Notes: generated from the letters alone by a model not told the origin. Shown: positions 8,353 through 18,303, counted from the first letter of the stretch. The stretch: DNA of 64,000 bases from Pararhizobium capsulatum DSM 1112 (GCF_030814475.1 NZ_JAUSVF010000003.1:558001-622000), one strand, 5' to 3'. Numbers and translations are program-made.

Positions 8353-11300
8353 ATGGCGACGAAGACCCTGACCGACAGCGACGATTTTCTTGAAGACGGC
8401 AGCACCGGCAATACGATTAAAGGCCTCGCTGGCAACGACACGATCTATGGCCAAGGTGGCACTGACACGATCTATGGTGACGACGGTGACGACATGCTCG
8501 ACGGCGGCGACGGCAACGACACGATCTATGGCGGTGACGACGCCGACGCGATCAGCGGCGGCAAGGGCAACGACACCATCGAGGGTGGCTCCGGAGGCGG
8601 GTTCGACCTCGAACTAGGCGATCTTGGAACGGACAATCTCGACGGCGGCGAAGGGATCGACACCCTGTCCTATGCGAATTCGTCCGAGGGCGTTTTCGTC
8701 ACGTTCGAAGAAGGAGGCTCGGCGTCCGGCGGCGATGCCAACAACGATTCCATCTACAATTTCGAGAACATCACCGGTTCGGCCTTCGACGACTCTCTGA
8801 CCGGCGACTCCGGCGCCAACGATCTTCGCGGCCTAGCCGGCGCCGACGTCATCGCGGGCGGGGCCGGCGCGGATATCATCGATGGCGGCGACGGGGTGGA
8901 CGATCTCGACGGCGGCACCGGCGACGATACGCTGACCTACACGGATTCCACCGCCGGCGTGACGATCACCATGGCCGCCGACGCCACCTCCGGCACAGCC
9001 AGCGACGGCGACGCGTTCCGCAACTTCGAGTTCATCGTCGGTTCCTCCTTCGCCGACACGTTCAATGGCGGCGCGGGCAAGGATTTCCTGCTGGGCGGAG
9101 CCGGTAACGACATCATCAATGGCGGCGCCAACAACGATACGCTCTTTGGCGACGCCGGCAACGATACACTGAACGGCGGCACCGGCGACGACCTATTGTA
9201 CAGCGGCGATGGCAACGACACGCTGAACGGCGATGACGGCAACGACGTGCTCTACGCCACCGGCACGACGGGCACCGGCTTGGCAACGCTCAACGGCGGC
9301 GCCGGCGACGATTCCTTTATCACCGGCGCGGGGAAAACGGGCAAGGTCGATGGCGGCACCGGGACGGATACCGTTCACGCCAGCACGTTCCTTGACGGCG
9401 TGACCTTCAGCAATGTCGAGGTCCTGGATGCGATGGACGGGTTCGCCTATGGCACCGTGGCCCAGCTCAATGCCTTCTCGACCATCACCATCTCGGGTTC
9501 TGACCGTCAGGATATCAATATCATCCTCGAGGGCACGGGCGGCACGCTTGACCTGTCGTCCAAGATCACCGGCAACCGCTACGCCGTGGTCACTGCGGGC
9601 AATGGCGACGGCATACTGACTGGAGCTGTCAATATCACCGGCACCGGCAACAACGACAGCCTGAGCGGCGGCGATTACAACGATACGCTGAACGGCGGCG
9701 CAGGCAAGGACACGCTGGCCGGCGGCAAGGGCAATGACACCTATGTGGTGGACAATGCCGGCGACGTCGTGACCGAGGCGGTCAGCGCGGGCACCGATAC
9801 GGTGAAAACCTCGCTTGCCAGCTACACGCTTGGTAGCAATGTCGAGAACCTGACCTACACCGGCACTTCGGCCTTCACCGGAATCGGCAACAGCCTTGCC
9901 AACACCATCACCGGCAGCACCGCGGCAGACACGCTCTCCGGCGGGGACGGAAACGATACGCTGGCCGGCGGCAAGGGCAACGATACGCTGAACGGCGGCG
10001 CGGGCACGGATGTCCTGGTTCTTACCGGAGCCCGTTCGAACTATAGCTGGGTGAAGAACAACGACGGCTCCTATACGGTGACCGACAGTCGGAGCGCGAG
10101 CGACGGCGTGGACAAGATTTCAAACATCGAAAATGTAAAGTTCTCCGACCAGACGATCGCCGTGGCGCTGGCAGCAAACAAGGCACCCGTAATCACCTCG
10201 GATTTGGGTGGAACCACGGCTGCGATCACCAGCGCAGAAAACCGGATAGCCGTCCGGACAGTGACCGCAACAGACCCGAACGAGGACAAGCTGACCTATT
10301 CGATTTCCGGAGGTGCGGACAAGGCCCTGTTCACGATCGATGCTTCGTCCGGAGCGTTGGCCTTCAAGTCGGCTCCCAACTTCGAGGCGCCGACCGACAG
10401 CGGCAAGAACAACGTCTACGATGTGATCGTGACGGCAAAGGATGCCGGCGGGTTGAGCGATACGCAATCGATCGCAGTCAAGGTCACCAATACCAACGAA
10501 GCGCCGGTCGTGACCACGGCAGCCACAATCAACGTCGCCGAAAACACCAAGACGGTCGCGACCGTTGCCACAACCGACGTGGACGCCAAGGACAAGCTGA
10601 CCTATTCGATCTCGGGCGGTGCGGATAAGGCCGTGTTCACGATCGACGCTTCGTCCGGAGCGTTGGCCTTCAAGTCGGCTCCCAACTTCGAGGCACCGAC
10701 CGACAGCGGCAAGAACAACATCTATGACGTGACGGTAACGGCCAAGGATGCGGGCGGCCTGTCTGACAGCCAGGCAATCGCAGTCAAGGTCACCGATACC
10801 AACGAAGCGCCGGTCGTGACCACGGCAGCCACAATCAGTGTCTCCGAAAACACGAAGTCCGTCGTCAAGGTCGAGGCGACGGACCAGGACAATGATACCC
10901 TGACCTATTCGATCTCGGGTGGCGCCGACAAGGCGCTCTTCTCCATCAACGCTTCGACCGGCGCCCTGACCTTCAAGTCGGCCTCCGACTACGAAGCGCC
11001 GACCGACAGCGGTAAGAACAATGTCTACGATGTAACGGTGAAGGTGACCGATGCCGGCGGTTTGGTCGATACCCAGGCGATTGCCGTGAAGATCGACAAT
11101 ATTGCGACGACGAGTCGTTCCACGTCCTACACGCTTACCGCCAGCGAAGACGACCTGACGTTAACGGGCAACGGCGCTCTTCATGGCATCGGCAATGACT
11201 TTGACAACATCATCAAAGGAAACAATGGCAACAATGTCCTTTCGGGCGACAATGGCAACGACACGATACACGGCGGCATAGGCTCAGACAGTATTATAGG

Positions 11301-11655
11301 CGGCGGCGGTGTCGACGACCTCTATGGTGACGCGGGTTTGGACGTTTTCGCATTCAAGAACGTCTCGGACCTTGGCACATCCAAGACGGCAACCGATACG
11401 ATCTTCGATTTCGACGGCAAGGGCGGCGAGGACATAGACCTCAGAGAGATAGACGCCAACACCAACACGAAAGCGGAAAACGCCTTCAGCTTCATCGGCA
11501 CCAAGAACTTTTCGAAGATCGCCGGTGAACTGCGCTACGAAAAGGATGGCTCTGGCACCTACGTCTATGGTGATGTGAACGGTGACGCCAAGGCGGATTT
11601 CGTCATTCACCTCGACGACGCTTTGACGCTCTCCACGGGTTATTTCATGCTCTGA
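8353..11655 (+). CDS. Large RTX protein with cadherin-like repeats (1100 aa)
   Basis: Start [12 protein letters not shown] with GGAAG upstream. RTX nonapeptides (GGxGxDxUx) fill residues ~15-320 and ~425-560. Residues ~615-920 hold three consecutive cadherin-like domains, each with [23 protein letters not shown] and DAGGL(S/V)D, linked by NEAPVV. A further RTX block ([15 protein letters not shown]) and a serralysin-like tail ([17 protein letters not shown]) follow, ending YFML. There is no Sec signal, so it is probably a type I secreted Ca2+-dependent adhesin. Cadherin repeats 1 and 2 are almost identical in DNA (around 10283-10500 and 10595-10812), pointing to recent duplication or gene conversion. 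Confidence 0.9.
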   Translation: MATKTLTDSDDFLEDGSTGNTIKGLAGNDTIYGQGGTDTIYGDDGDDMLDGGDGNDTIYGGDDADAISGGKGNDTIEGGSGGGFDLELGDLGTDNLDGGEGIDTLSYANSSEGVFVTFEEGGSASGGDANNDSIYNFENITGSAFDDSLTGDSGANDLRGLAGADVIAGGAGADIIDGGDGVDDLDGGTGDDTLTYTDSTAGVTITMAADATSGTASDGDAFRNFEFIVGSSFADTFNGGAGKDFLLGGAGNDIINGGANNDTLFGDAGNDTLNGGTGDDLLYSGDGNDTLNGDDGNDVLYATGTTGTGLATLNGGAGDDSFITGAGKTGKVDGGTGTDTVHASTFLDGVTFSNVEVLDAMDGFAYGTVAQLNAFSTITISGSDRQDINIILEGTGGTLDLSSKITGNRYAVVTAGNGDGILTGAVNITGTGNNDSLSGGDYNDTLNGGAGKDTLAGGKGNDTYVVDNAGDVVTEAVSAGTDTVKTSLASYTLGSNVENLTYTGTSAFTGIGNSLANTITGSTAADTLSGGDGNDTLAGGKGNDTLNGGAGTDVLVLTGARSNYSWVKNNDGSYTVTDSRSASDGVDKISNIENVKFSDQTIAVALAANKAPVITSDLGGTTAAITSAENRIAVRTVTATDPNEDKLTYSISGGADKALFTIDASSGALAFKSAPNFEAPTDSGKNNVYDVIVTAKDAGGLSDTQSIAVKVTNTNEAPVVTTAATINVAENTKTVATVATTDVDAKDKLTYSISGGADKAVFTIDASSGALAFKSAPNFEAPTDSGKNNIYDVTVTAKDAGGLSDSQAIAVKVTDTNEAPVVTTAATISVSENTKSVVKVEATDQDNDTLTYSISGGADKALFSINASTGALTFKSASDYEAPTDSGKNNVYDVTVKVTDAGGLVDTQAIAVKIDNIATTSRSTSYTLTASEDDLTLTGNGALHGIGNDFDNIIKGNNGNNVLSGDNGNDTIHGGIGSDSIIGGGGVDDLYGDAGLDVFAFKNVSDLGTSKTATDTIFDFDGKGGEDIDLREIDANTNTKAENAFSFIGTKNFSKIAGELRYEKDGSGTYVYGDVNGDAKADFVIHLDDALTLSTGYFML

Positions 11656-11673
11656 CTCCGAAGCACGGTCTGT

Positions 11674-11700
11674 GGGGCCGCAATCCGCGCGGCCCCCTTT
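11674..11700 (+). terminator. Probable rho-independent terminator of the RTX gene
   Basis: GGGGCCGC (11674-11681) pairs with GCGGCCCC (11689-11696) over a 7-base loop, followed by CTTT. It starts 18 bp after the RTX stop codon. Confidence 0.7.
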
Positions 11701-11790
11701 CCTCCGTCGGACTGAAGAATTCGAATTGGATACGCTCTGGCGAGACGCCGGGCTTTGGCAGTCCGTTTACGAACGCCACCAGAGATCGCT

Positions 11791-12098
11791 TTGAACTCAC
11801 ATCCTGTGTGCAGCTCAGAACCGAACTCAGCTAACCCCCCCGGTTCAGTCGCGCGACCCGACCAGACAGGGAGTCTGATGGGCCTATGAATGCGGATAAC
11901 TTTGATAGATACATACCCGGTAGCTGCCGTTGGCAAAGAACGCAAATGGTGCGGATATGGCCTGGTCGGCGGCTGCGGTTGACTGGCTGCAGGAAGCGGC
12001 AATGCAGCCGTTGCCGTGTTGACGGATGAACGTCCATATCTATAAACGCAGTAGCGGCGATATTGTCGGCGAAGGAGCTGAATTGTGGCGGATATCGA
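11791..12098. repeat. ~300-bp dispersed repeat, copy 2 (partner 4206-4505)
   Basis: Shares with copy 1 the blocks CATCCTGTGTGCAGCT, GGTGCGGATATGGCCTGGTC, TTGCCGTGTTG and TTGTCGGCGAAGGAGC, and ends in the GTGGCGGATATCGA start of a small ORF. It carries an insertion of about 40 bp relative to copy 1 (around 11880-11925). Confidence 0.7.
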
Positions 12099-12314
12099 AG
12101 ATGAACTCAGGACGCTTCGCAGTGCCCCGCGAGTTCTCGAGGAAAAGAACCGCAAGACCGGTGGTGGTGGCTATCTCTCCAGATCGCCCAGGTACGGGAC
12201 ATGATCGCCGAAAGGGAACGGTTTCGCCTGGATCAAGGTCAATTCGGAAACCCACTGTCCCCTCAACCAATCACCAAAGAACGGGCCTCACGAGACAAAC
12301 ACGACGTTTCGTGA
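12085..12314 (+). pseudogene. Frameshifted small helical protein gene
   Basis: GTG start at 12085 with GAAGGAG upstream. It reads ADIEDELRTLRSAPRVLEEKN and RKTGGGGYLS, then hits a stop in that frame. One base deletion around 12175 would continue into QIAQVRDMIAERERFRLDQG and end at 12314. The two halves make a plausible ~75-aa coiled protein. Treated as a frameshift pseudogene; a sequencing error is possible. Confidence 0.5.
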
Positions 12315-12384
12315 TTGCTGGAACTGCCGGGCATGGCGCCCCCGGGATTTGTCCCGCTGGGGATGGAGTGCTGCGTACGACAGG

Positions 12385-12497
12385 CTACACGCACAACAAC
12401 AGTGGTGAGGCGAGTGGTTGCTTAGCTGGACGAAAATCGGAGGATCCAAACGTAAAAGCCCCCGACGAACCCATCCAAGCCCACTCACTGAGGGCCC
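12385..12497 (+). pseudogene. Relic of WTKV-family gene 3' end plus hairpin
   Basis: The DNA reads GYTHNNSGE and then, out of frame, a SW(T/C)LAW(T)K-like end, resembling the C-terminus of the proteins at 33932 and 50204 (RYTHDCGGDDEWSVSWTRV). It is followed by AAAGCCCCCGACG...CATCCAAGCC...CTGAGGGC (about 12457-12497), a weak member of the hairpin family at 22966, 46858 and 48283. Confidence 0.4.
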
Positions 12498-12611
12498 AAA
12501 GCTCTCTGCGTGATCCACATAACGACTATGTTGCCGTAGGGCGAAAGTGCGCTATGATCATCAACAGATGATGTGCCGACCACGGATGTACTGGCTGCGG
12601 GCCGACAGGAA

Positions 12612-12640
12612 AGGCCGGGTTCTACCCGGCCTTTTTGTTT
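12612..12640 (+). terminator. Strong rho-independent terminator
   Basis: AGGCCGGGT (12612-12620), loop TCT, ACCCGGCCT (12624-12632), then a T-rich run TTTTGTTT. Nothing protein-coding is intact directly upstream, so it may end an RNA or the decayed unit before it. Confidence 0.8.
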
Positions 12641-12750
12641 GCCGATGGCTGCCGCAAGCAACCTATTGGCAAGCATTCGGTCTGTTTCTTCCAGGACACG
12701 GACTCGCCGGCCGCGGCTATTCGCCACTACGCTGAACAATAGGACGCCTG

Positions 12751-13053
12751 ATGTCTGAGAACAAAGTTGCCGTAAAGTCCGGGAGAAAACTGGCCGTCGA
12801 AAACGACTTGTGGGAAATAAGAGACAATGGGATGCCTGTTACCTATGTCGACATGCTCACTGAACTCCGCCATCACAACAACGTTATCTATTTGAGCCTC
12901 GGACAGTCGATCATCGACGGGAAGAATGAGCCTATCGTCAACATCACGGCGCGGCATCGCATCGACCTTGGAACCGCGAAAAACCTGCATCGTATTCTCG
13001 GCGAGGTGATCGCGGATATCATCAAACCAGGCGATAAATCTCAGGCGAATTGA
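12751..13053 (+). CDS. Conserved hypothetical, DUF3467-like
   Basis: 100 aa, start MSENKVAV at 12751. The layout is a central strand pair (TELRHHNNVIYLSLGQSIID), then NITARHRIDLGTAKNLHRIL and a final helix. It resembles DUF3467 (Y-x-N-x-hydrophobic strand, mid-protein R-hydrophobic-L, C-terminal AK-L helix), but this is by eye only. It follows a strong terminator at 12612, so it should have its own promoter. Confidence 0.55.
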   Translation: MSENKVAVKSGRKLAVENDLWEIRDNGMPVTYVDMLTELRHHNNVIYLSLGQSIIDGKNEPIVNITARHRIDLGTAKNLHRILGEVIADIIKPGDKSQAN

Positions 13054-13164
13054 TGGGGTGAAGGCGCCCATGCTGCGCACTCCGCAGACGCGAAGGAAAA
13101 GAAACGTTAGATCGTCTCAGCATTCGCGGTGTGGCGGCCCTTACTCAACGCCAATCGCAGCGGC

Positions 13165-13350
13165 CCAGGAAATGGAACCACCCTGCGTGAGTGCTTGCAG
13201 GGTGGCTCAAATCCGGTCGGGGAACCGGGCGCTCGGTGAAGTGGTTCTCACAGGGAGGAACTGAGGACCAATTTGGGGCCTAAAAGCGCTCTTTAACCGT
13301 CGCTGAAAAAATCGAATGACGTAACCCTGAAATTTCAGGGGCAGAAGGCA
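13165..13350. repeat. ~180-bp repeat with CCACCCTGC hairpin, copy A (partner 45948-46135)
   Basis: A hairpin CCACCCTGC (13178-13186)/GCAGGGTGG (13197-13205) is followed by GGGGAACCGGGCGCTCGG and, near the right end, CGTAACCCTGAAATTTCAGGGGCA, itself a small inverted repeat. The same ordered blocks occur at 45948-46135. A shorter relative of the first hairpin lies at 33811-33845. It does not look protein-coding; an RNA gene or repeat element is possible. Confidence 0.7.
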
Positions 13351-13453
13351 AAAATCCTTGCTCCCAATGGCCCGAAGTACCGGATCGGGAACAGCCTTGC
13401 TTGACACTCGCGTGCATTATGGCAGGTTGCGCGTATAAGGCGTGGGGCGATAG

Positions 13454-13783
13454 ATGATTGCGACTGACTGGCATGCCAAACTGACGGAACAACACGAGAT
13501 TGTCAGGATCAAAGCCGAAGAGGCGACGATCCTGCTATCGAAGCCCGACCTTCCCCTTCAAACCGCGTCTCAACTTTATCGTGATGTCGAGAGGCTGGCG
13601 CAGAGGTTCGATGAGATCGTCAATCTTCTCGCAGAGGAAATCGATGCCGACACCCGGCTTTCCGAAGCCGCAGAAGCCCTGGACGATTTATGGGCTTGCC
13701 TTTCGGTCGCGACCGTCAATCGCGTTCTTGTCCTGCGAGGGCTTGACCCGTTCGGAATTCGGGGTGTTTGTGGGAACGGCTAA
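13454..13783 (+). CDS. Hypothetical helical protein (109 aa)
   Basis: Starts MIATDWHAKLTEQ. Nearly all-helical, acidic, with a long amphipathic stretch (YRDVERLAQRFDEIVNLLAE). No known domain is recognised. Its stop codon overlaps the start of the next gene (TAATG), so the two are probably translationally coupled. Confidence 0.55.
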   Translation: MIATDWHAKLTEQHEIVRIKAEEATILLSKPDLPLQTASQLYRDVERLAQRFDEIVNLLAEEIDADTRLSEAAEALDDLWACLSVATVNRVLVLRGLDPFGIRGVCGNG

Positions 13784-14106
13784 TGATTGAGGCAGCCAAC
13801 ACCAATCGCCCCTTCCAAGGCAACGCTCTCGCAGCGGTGTTACGCGATCTGGCCCAAATCAACGCGATCGCGCTCAGCATTAAATACGACCTCGCTCCGC
13901 TGTCGGAGAACGACAAGGCATTGGGCATGCAACCGCTTGCCCCAACGCAAATCTCCAGTGAACTTGAACACATAGCTGCAATTGTTACCCGGATTGTCCT
14001 GGAACATTTGAAGGCTGAGTCCAACGTAGCGACCGGAAACTCGCCTCCCTGGCCGGCGACCCCGGTGCTGATGACTACAGACAACAAAACCATGGGCTGT
14101 ACATGA
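13783..14106 (+). CDS. Hypothetical protein (107 aa), coupled to upstream gene
   Basis: ATG at 13783 overlaps the upstream TAA. Sequence MIEAANTNRPFQGNALAAVL, then a mixed helical region (ISSELEHIAAIVTRIVLEHL) and a tail NSPPWPATPVLMTTDNKTMG. A decayed copy of this tail (NSPPSPTILALLTKENKTIG) is found at 20173-20241. The function is unknown. Confidence 0.55.
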   Translation: MIEAANTNRPFQGNALAAVLRDLAQINAIALSIKYDLAPLSENDKALGMQPLAPTQISSELEHIAAIVTRIVLEHLKAESNVATGNSPPWPATPVLMTTDNKTMGCT

Positions 14107-14243
14107 GGATTAGTGACGCCAAGCGGTAGTAGGACAAGTTGCTCGGCGGGCATTAAAAGAAGCACTTGATCCGAAGGCTGCGTCAGACAATACTGCCCTC
14201 AAGCGGCATGCCGTTTGGGGAATATCGATCTAGACGAGGTCAC

Positions 14244-15596
14244 GTGCGGCGTTTCTCCTTTTCCCGGTTACTAGGCGGAAGACCATTGAGGAAGCTTGCC
14301 ACTCGCTCGTTGGCGTTGGTTTTTCTTGCGTCGCTCACTTCGATCGCAGAGGCCCAGAATGGTTGCGAGATCGAGGAGGCGCAACGCCTGTTCGGCCAAC
14401 ACCCTCGCCCGACGGCAAAAGTCGAGGGCCTACTTGCGGTCTGTCGAGTCAGCGGCTCGACAGACTATCGCGTTTACATGTTCCTTGGCGTCATCGCCCG
14501 AGATGCCGGCGACGCCGAGCTAGCAGCTACGCACTTGCGCAAAGCCCATGAGATGGAACCACAGGAGCCAAATCCGGCGCTCGAGCTTGGCTTCACCCTC
14601 GAAGCGAGGCGCCCGAAAGAGGCTCGAATGGTCTATGAGCAAGTCCTGGCGCGCGTGCCGGCTTCGCGGCCGGCCATGCTCGGATTGGCGCGGGTCGCAC
14701 GCAGCCAGAACAGGCTCGACGAGGCTGGCCGGTTGTACGAACGGCTTCTGTCGGTCGACCCTCAGGATCCCGAGGCGCTGAACGGGATGGCTTGGCTGGA
14801 CCTGGCCGAACGCAACCCAAATCAAGCGCGCACCAGGTTCGAGCACGTGCTCGAGATCGAACCGACCAACGAGGAAGCGAAAACCGGCCTCTCGAGTTCT
14901 CGGGACGTCTACCGCTATCTGCTCGAAACCAGCCCCTTGGTGGTTTCGACCGATGAAGGCACATCGTTGGGCTTCCAAGTACGCGGGACGGCTGGAATCA
15001 CGGCATTCGACACGCTGGAGTTAGGCTGGCGCCACTATAGCGATGAATTGTCGACCGTATCGGAAATCGGCCTTTCGACTCTGCCGTCGCAAAACATCAC
15101 TTTAGGTTACCATCGGCTGGTGCCACTCAGTTACGCCTTTTCCCTAGTATACGACTATCGTGACTACTCGGAGCAGCCAACCGAGCACTGGTTCGAAGGC
15201 AGCACCACCATATACGTGACCGACAATCTACAGTGGTTCGGCGGTTACCGTTGGTCCTTCGGCGCCGAACAGTACAACGGCTATTTGATTCGAACTGGCG
15301 TCACCGCCACCGTCGCGCCGTCCTGGCTGGTGACGGCCACGGTCTACGATTCGCACCAGGCTGCGTTCGACGATTCGCGCAACCTGTGGAGCGGAGCGAT
15401 AGATGTTACCTACCTTGGGGCGCACAACATGCTTGTCGTCGCTGGTGTCGGCGCTAGCCCCTCCATTGACAACCTCGACCTGCACGCGCGCGCGACCCTG
15501 CCCATCAACGACACGGTTGCCTTACAAGTCAACGTATCCCACGATACGATCAACTCAGCAACGAGAGTATCAGGTGGCCTTCTATTCAACTGGTGA
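14244..15596 (+). CDS. TPR / YaiO-type outer-membrane beta-barrel protein
   Basis: The frame is open from 14166; the GTG at 14244 (GAGG upstream) gives a 450-aa precursor with a basic leader and signal peptide (SLALVFLASLTSIAEA, cleavage before QNG). TPR-like helices follow for ~200 residues (AATHLRKAHEMEPQEPNPAL, ARTRFEHVLEIEPTNEEA), then a beta-rich region with alternating aromatic strands ending in LLFNW, a typical outer-membrane barrel C-terminus. The barrel resembles YaiO. The order TPR-then-barrel also recalls the PNAG exporter PgaA. It heads a row of same-strand genes (to 18303), which suggests a role in polysaccharide or lipid export; that role is inferred. Confidence 0.75.
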   Translation: MRRFSFSRLLGGRPLRKLATRSLALVFLASLTSIAEAQNGCEIEEAQRLFGQHPRPTAKVEGLLAVCRVSGSTDYRVYMFLGVIARDAGDAELAATHLRKAHEMEPQEPNPALELGFTLEARRPKEARMVYEQVLARVPASRPAMLGLARVARSQNRLDEAGRLYERLLSVDPQDPEALNGMAWLDLAERNPNQARTRFEHVLEIEPTNEEAKTGLSSSRDVYRYLLETSPLVVSTDEGTSLGFQVRGTAGITAFDTLELGWRHYSDELSTVSEIGLSTLPSQNITLGYHRLVPLSYAFSLVYDYRDYSEQPTEHWFEGSTTIYVTDNLQWFGGYRWSFGAEQYNGYLIRTGVTATVAPSWLVTATVYDSHQAAFDDSRNLWSGAIDVTYLGAHNMLVVAGVGASPSIDNLDLHARATLPINDTVALQVNVSHDTINSATRVSGGLLFNW

Positions 15597-15614
15597 AAGG
15601 ATCAAGCCACGCCA

Positions 15615-16739
15615 ATGCATTATGTACGGGGAAATCGCCGGCTGAACGTCGTGCAACAAATTCCCGGCGAGCGATTGCGCTTGCTGGTCGTCAATGCGGA
15701 CACCGCCGCGACGAGTATGCTGCGGAGCGCATTTGCCTCCGTGGCCGACGCTGCGCTGGAGGTGACTGCGTCCGCGAAGACCGCAATCCGGCTGTTGTCG
15801 GCCGAGCCCTACGACCTCGTGGCAGTGGATCCGGCGATAACTACGGGCGGCTTCGCGCTAATTAAATACATCAAGGACAACTACCGCTGGACGGAAACTC
15901 TGATCGCCACTCACAATCAGGAGCCGCTGTATCTGCGCGAGGCGATCAGCTGCGGTGTCGACGGTTTGTTGTTCAGGCCAGCGGGTTCCGCCGAGTTCGT
16001 CGAGCAGGCCCTGCTTCTCGCAAGAGAGGCCAGCGCGCGACGCCGTCGACAGCAGAAACGCGTTCTGGCGATCGGTGCCCATCCCGATGACGTCGAGATC
16101 GGCTGCGGCGGCGCGCTGGCCGCGCACTACGACGAATACGATTTGCTGCATATACTGACGCTGTCGCGCGGAGCAGCGGGCGGCGATACCGACATCCGCG
16201 CGACCGAGGCGCACAACGCCGCTGCAATGGTTGGCGCACAACTCAAGTTGGAAGACCTCCGCGACACTGACATCGACGCAGGTGCGGAGACGATCTCGAT
16301 TATCGAAGCCGCGATCCACGAATTGCAAGCCACGCATGTATACACCCATTCGAACGAGGACACGCACCAGGACCATCGCGCGGTTCACGCTGCCAGCCTG
16401 GTGGCAGCGCGCGGCGTGCCCAACGTATATTGCTATCAGTCTCCCTCCTCGACGATGGACTTTAAGCCTCACCGTTTCGTCGACATCACGCACTACATCG
16501 ACAGGAAGATCGACCTGATCGGAGCCCACAAAAGTCAGGTAGAATCCATGGAGTCGATTCAGCCCGATATGATACTTTCGACGGCTCGTTACTGGGGCCG
16601 GTATGCCGGCCATGTACTGGCCGAGCCGCTGCAGATCGTTCGCGAGCGCGACAGCAATTCGGGCTCGAGCCGGCCAAGGATCAGGCCCGCGGCAATCTTA
16701 TTCACCGCCGAAGGCGACAGTGAGGGGGGCGAAACATGA
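15615..16739 (+). CDS. Receiver-like domain fused to PIG-L deacetylase
   Basis: 374 aa, 18 bp after the barrel gene. Residues ~20-135 have the fold pattern of a response-regulator receiver (LRLLVVNADTAATSMLRSAF, YDLVAVDPAITTGG, AISCGVDGLLFRPAG). Asp72 is at the phosphorylation position, but the N-terminal acidic pair is reduced to NAD and the conserved Lys is Arg121. Residues ~148-365 are a PIG-L/LmbE deacetylase with both metal motifs: AHPDD (155-159) and HQDH (251-254). Such zinc enzymes remove acetyl from N-acetyl sugars. There is no signal peptide, so it acts in the cytoplasm. It overlaps the next gene by ATGA. Confidence 0.85.
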   Translation: MHYVRGNRRLNVVQQIPGERLRLLVVNADTAATSMLRSAFASVADAALEVTASAKTAIRLLSAEPYDLVAVDPAITTGGFALIKYIKDNYRWTETLIATHNQEPLYLREAISCGVDGLLFRPAGSAEFVEQALLLAREASARRRRQQKRVLAIGAHPDDVEIGCGGALAAHYDEYDLLHILTLSRGAAGGDTDIRATEAHNAAAMVGAQLKLEDLRDTDIDAGAETISIIEAAIHELQATHVYTHSNEDTHQDHRAVHAASLVAARGVPNVYCYQSPSSTMDFKPHRFVDITHYIDRKIDLIGAHKSQVESMESIQPDMILSTARYWGRYAGHVLAEPLQIVRERDSNSGSSRPRIRPAAILFTAEGDSEGGET

Positions 16740-17707
16740 GGATGCTGGTCACGGGCGCAGGCGGCGCATCTGCTATCAGCATCTGGAAGAGCCTTTCGGC
16801 GGACCATGAACTTCACATGGCCGACATCGACCCGTTGGCCACTGGCCTCTATCTCGTACCGCCGGACCGCCGGATCATTATTCCGCGCGGCGACGCGCCC
16901 GAACTCGTTCCAGTTCTCCATCGCGCCTGCAAGGAACGGCACATCGAGGCTCTGGTGCCGACGGTCGACTTCGAGTTGGCACCACTGGCCGCGGCGCGCG
17001 ACAGCTTCGCATCAATTGGTGTCGAGCTGCCGATCTCACCCGTAGAATGCCTGCGCACCTGCCGCGACAAGCAGCTCCTAATGGACGCAGTGCGGGGCAA
17101 GGTACCCATCCCCGACAGCGAGCCACTCACCGAGGTGGTGGCCGCTAGGGTCGATTCTTTTCCACGCTTCGTCAAACCACGCGAGGGCGCGGGCTCGCGT
17201 GGCATCGCCAGGATCGACAGCCGCGCCGATCTCGACATACAGCCCAAGGACGGCTCGCTGATGTTGCAGGAATATCTGCCAGGCGAGGAATATTCGGTCG
17301 ATATCTACGTGAGCCGAGACGGCCGTGTCATCGCCGTCGTTCCGCGCGTTCGCATGAAAATCGATTCCGGTATCGCCGTCGCTTCACGCACGATCAAGGC
17401 ACCTGAAGTGTCCGAAGCAGCCGTGCGCACGGCTGAGATCATAGGCATTCGCGGGACCGCCAACATTCAGTTCAAGCGCTCGGCAGAAGGTGTGTTCAAG
17501 CTCCTCGAAGTTAACCCACGTTTTCCCGGAACCCTCCCGCTGACCGGCGCGTCGGGCGTCGATATGCCAAGGCTGATGGCCGACGAACTCGCAGGCCATA
17601 GGTTGCCGGCTGGGCTGCTTCCTTTTAAGGAGCTAATGGTCGTTCGCTACTGGAACGAGCACTACCTTGATGCCCGCGAATGGGAGGCATTGTGCCTCCA
17701 GCATTGA
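16736..17707 (+). CDS. ATP-grasp enzyme (carbamoyl-phosphate-synthase-like)
   Basis: 323 aa, ATGA overlap with the deacetylase gene. N-terminal pre-ATP-grasp Rossmann part (MLVTGAGGASAISIWKSL), central grasp domain with KPREGAGSRGI (glycine-rich loop) and LMLQEYLPGEEYSVD, and the Mg/ATP-binding end LLEVNPRFPGTLPLTGASGVD as in CarB-type ATP-grasp proteins. It should ligate a carboxylate to an amine or thiol through an acyl phosphate. The substrate is unknown, but next to a sugar deacetylase an aminoacyl or acyl modification of a freed amine is plausible (inference). Confidence 0.85.
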   Translation: MRMLVTGAGGASAISIWKSLSADHELHMADIDPLATGLYLVPPDRRIIIPRGDAPELVPVLHRACKERHIEALVPTVDFELAPLAAARDSFASIGVELPISPVECLRTCRDKQLLMDAVRGKVPIPDSEPLTEVVAARVDSFPRFVKPREGAGSRGIARIDSRADLDIQPKDGSLMLQEYLPGEEYSVDIYVSRDGRVIAVVPRVRMKIDSGIAVASRTIKAPEVSEAAVRTAEIIGIRGTANIQFKRSAEGVFKLLEVNPRFPGTLPLTGASGVDMPRLMADELAGHRLPAGLLPFKELMVVRYWNEHYLDAREWEALCLQH

Positions 17708-18303
17708 CCTGGCTCGTCCGCCATGGCCAAAGCACCTCAAATGCTGGCTTGCCGGTGACCAGTTTCGGCGATGTTCCGCTGACTGCGCTGGGTCACCAGC
17801 AAGCGCGCGAAGTCGCGAACAGGGTCCAGCACCAGCCTGACATGCTGATCGTGTCACCGTTCCTGCGTGCCCGTGCCACCGCCGAGCCAATTTGTGCCCG
17901 CTGGCCGCTCGCGCGATGTGAAACATGGCCGATCCACGAACTAACCTATCTCAGCCCGGCGCGGTGTCACGGGTCGACGGTCGAGACGCGTCGCCCCGTG
18001 GTCGAGGCGTATTGGCTTCTTTGCGATCCTGACTACACGGATGGGCCGGATGCCGAATCGTTCCGGTCATTCATGACGAGATTGCTTGAGTTCCATAATC
18101 GACTAAACTCGGCCGACGGTGACTTCGTTGTGGTTGTCGGCCATGGGCAGTTCTTCCGCGCCTACTTGTTGGGCCTGAGAGAGGGTTTCACGGTCTCTTC
18201 CCACTGGATGGAGCGCTATCGGAAGGAAGAAACCGCTCGTCCGATGGCTAATGGCGAAATCGTCGAACTCACAGGAGAGGCACTGAAACGATGCCAAGAC
18301 TGA
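17692..18303 (+). CDS. Histidine phosphatase superfamily protein
   Basis: About 203 aa. The catalytic LVRHGQSTSN motif is at the very N-terminus; the partner arginine region is IVSPFLRARATAEPI and the second histidine lies in VVVGHGQFFRAYL. The GTG at 17692 has GGGAGG four bases upstream; an ATG at 17680 is the alternative. Either overlaps the ATP-grasp gene, so translation is coupled. The substrate, perhaps a sugar phosphate or a phosphoprotein, is not known. Confidence 0.85.
   Translation: MPPALTWLVRHGQSTSNAGLPVTSFGDVPLTALGHQQAREVANRVQHQPDMLIVSPFLRARATAEPICARWPLARCETWPIHELTYLSPARCHGSTVETRRPVVEAYWLLCDPDYTDGPDAESFRSFMTRLLEFHNRLNSADGDFVVVVGHGQFFRAYLLGLREGFTVSSHWMERYRKEETARPMANGEIVELTGEALKRCQD

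Noticed and set aside
15858..16613. 251-codon minus-strand frame opposite the deacetylase
   Set aside because: Shadow of the GC-rich PIG-L gene; no motif, no start context.
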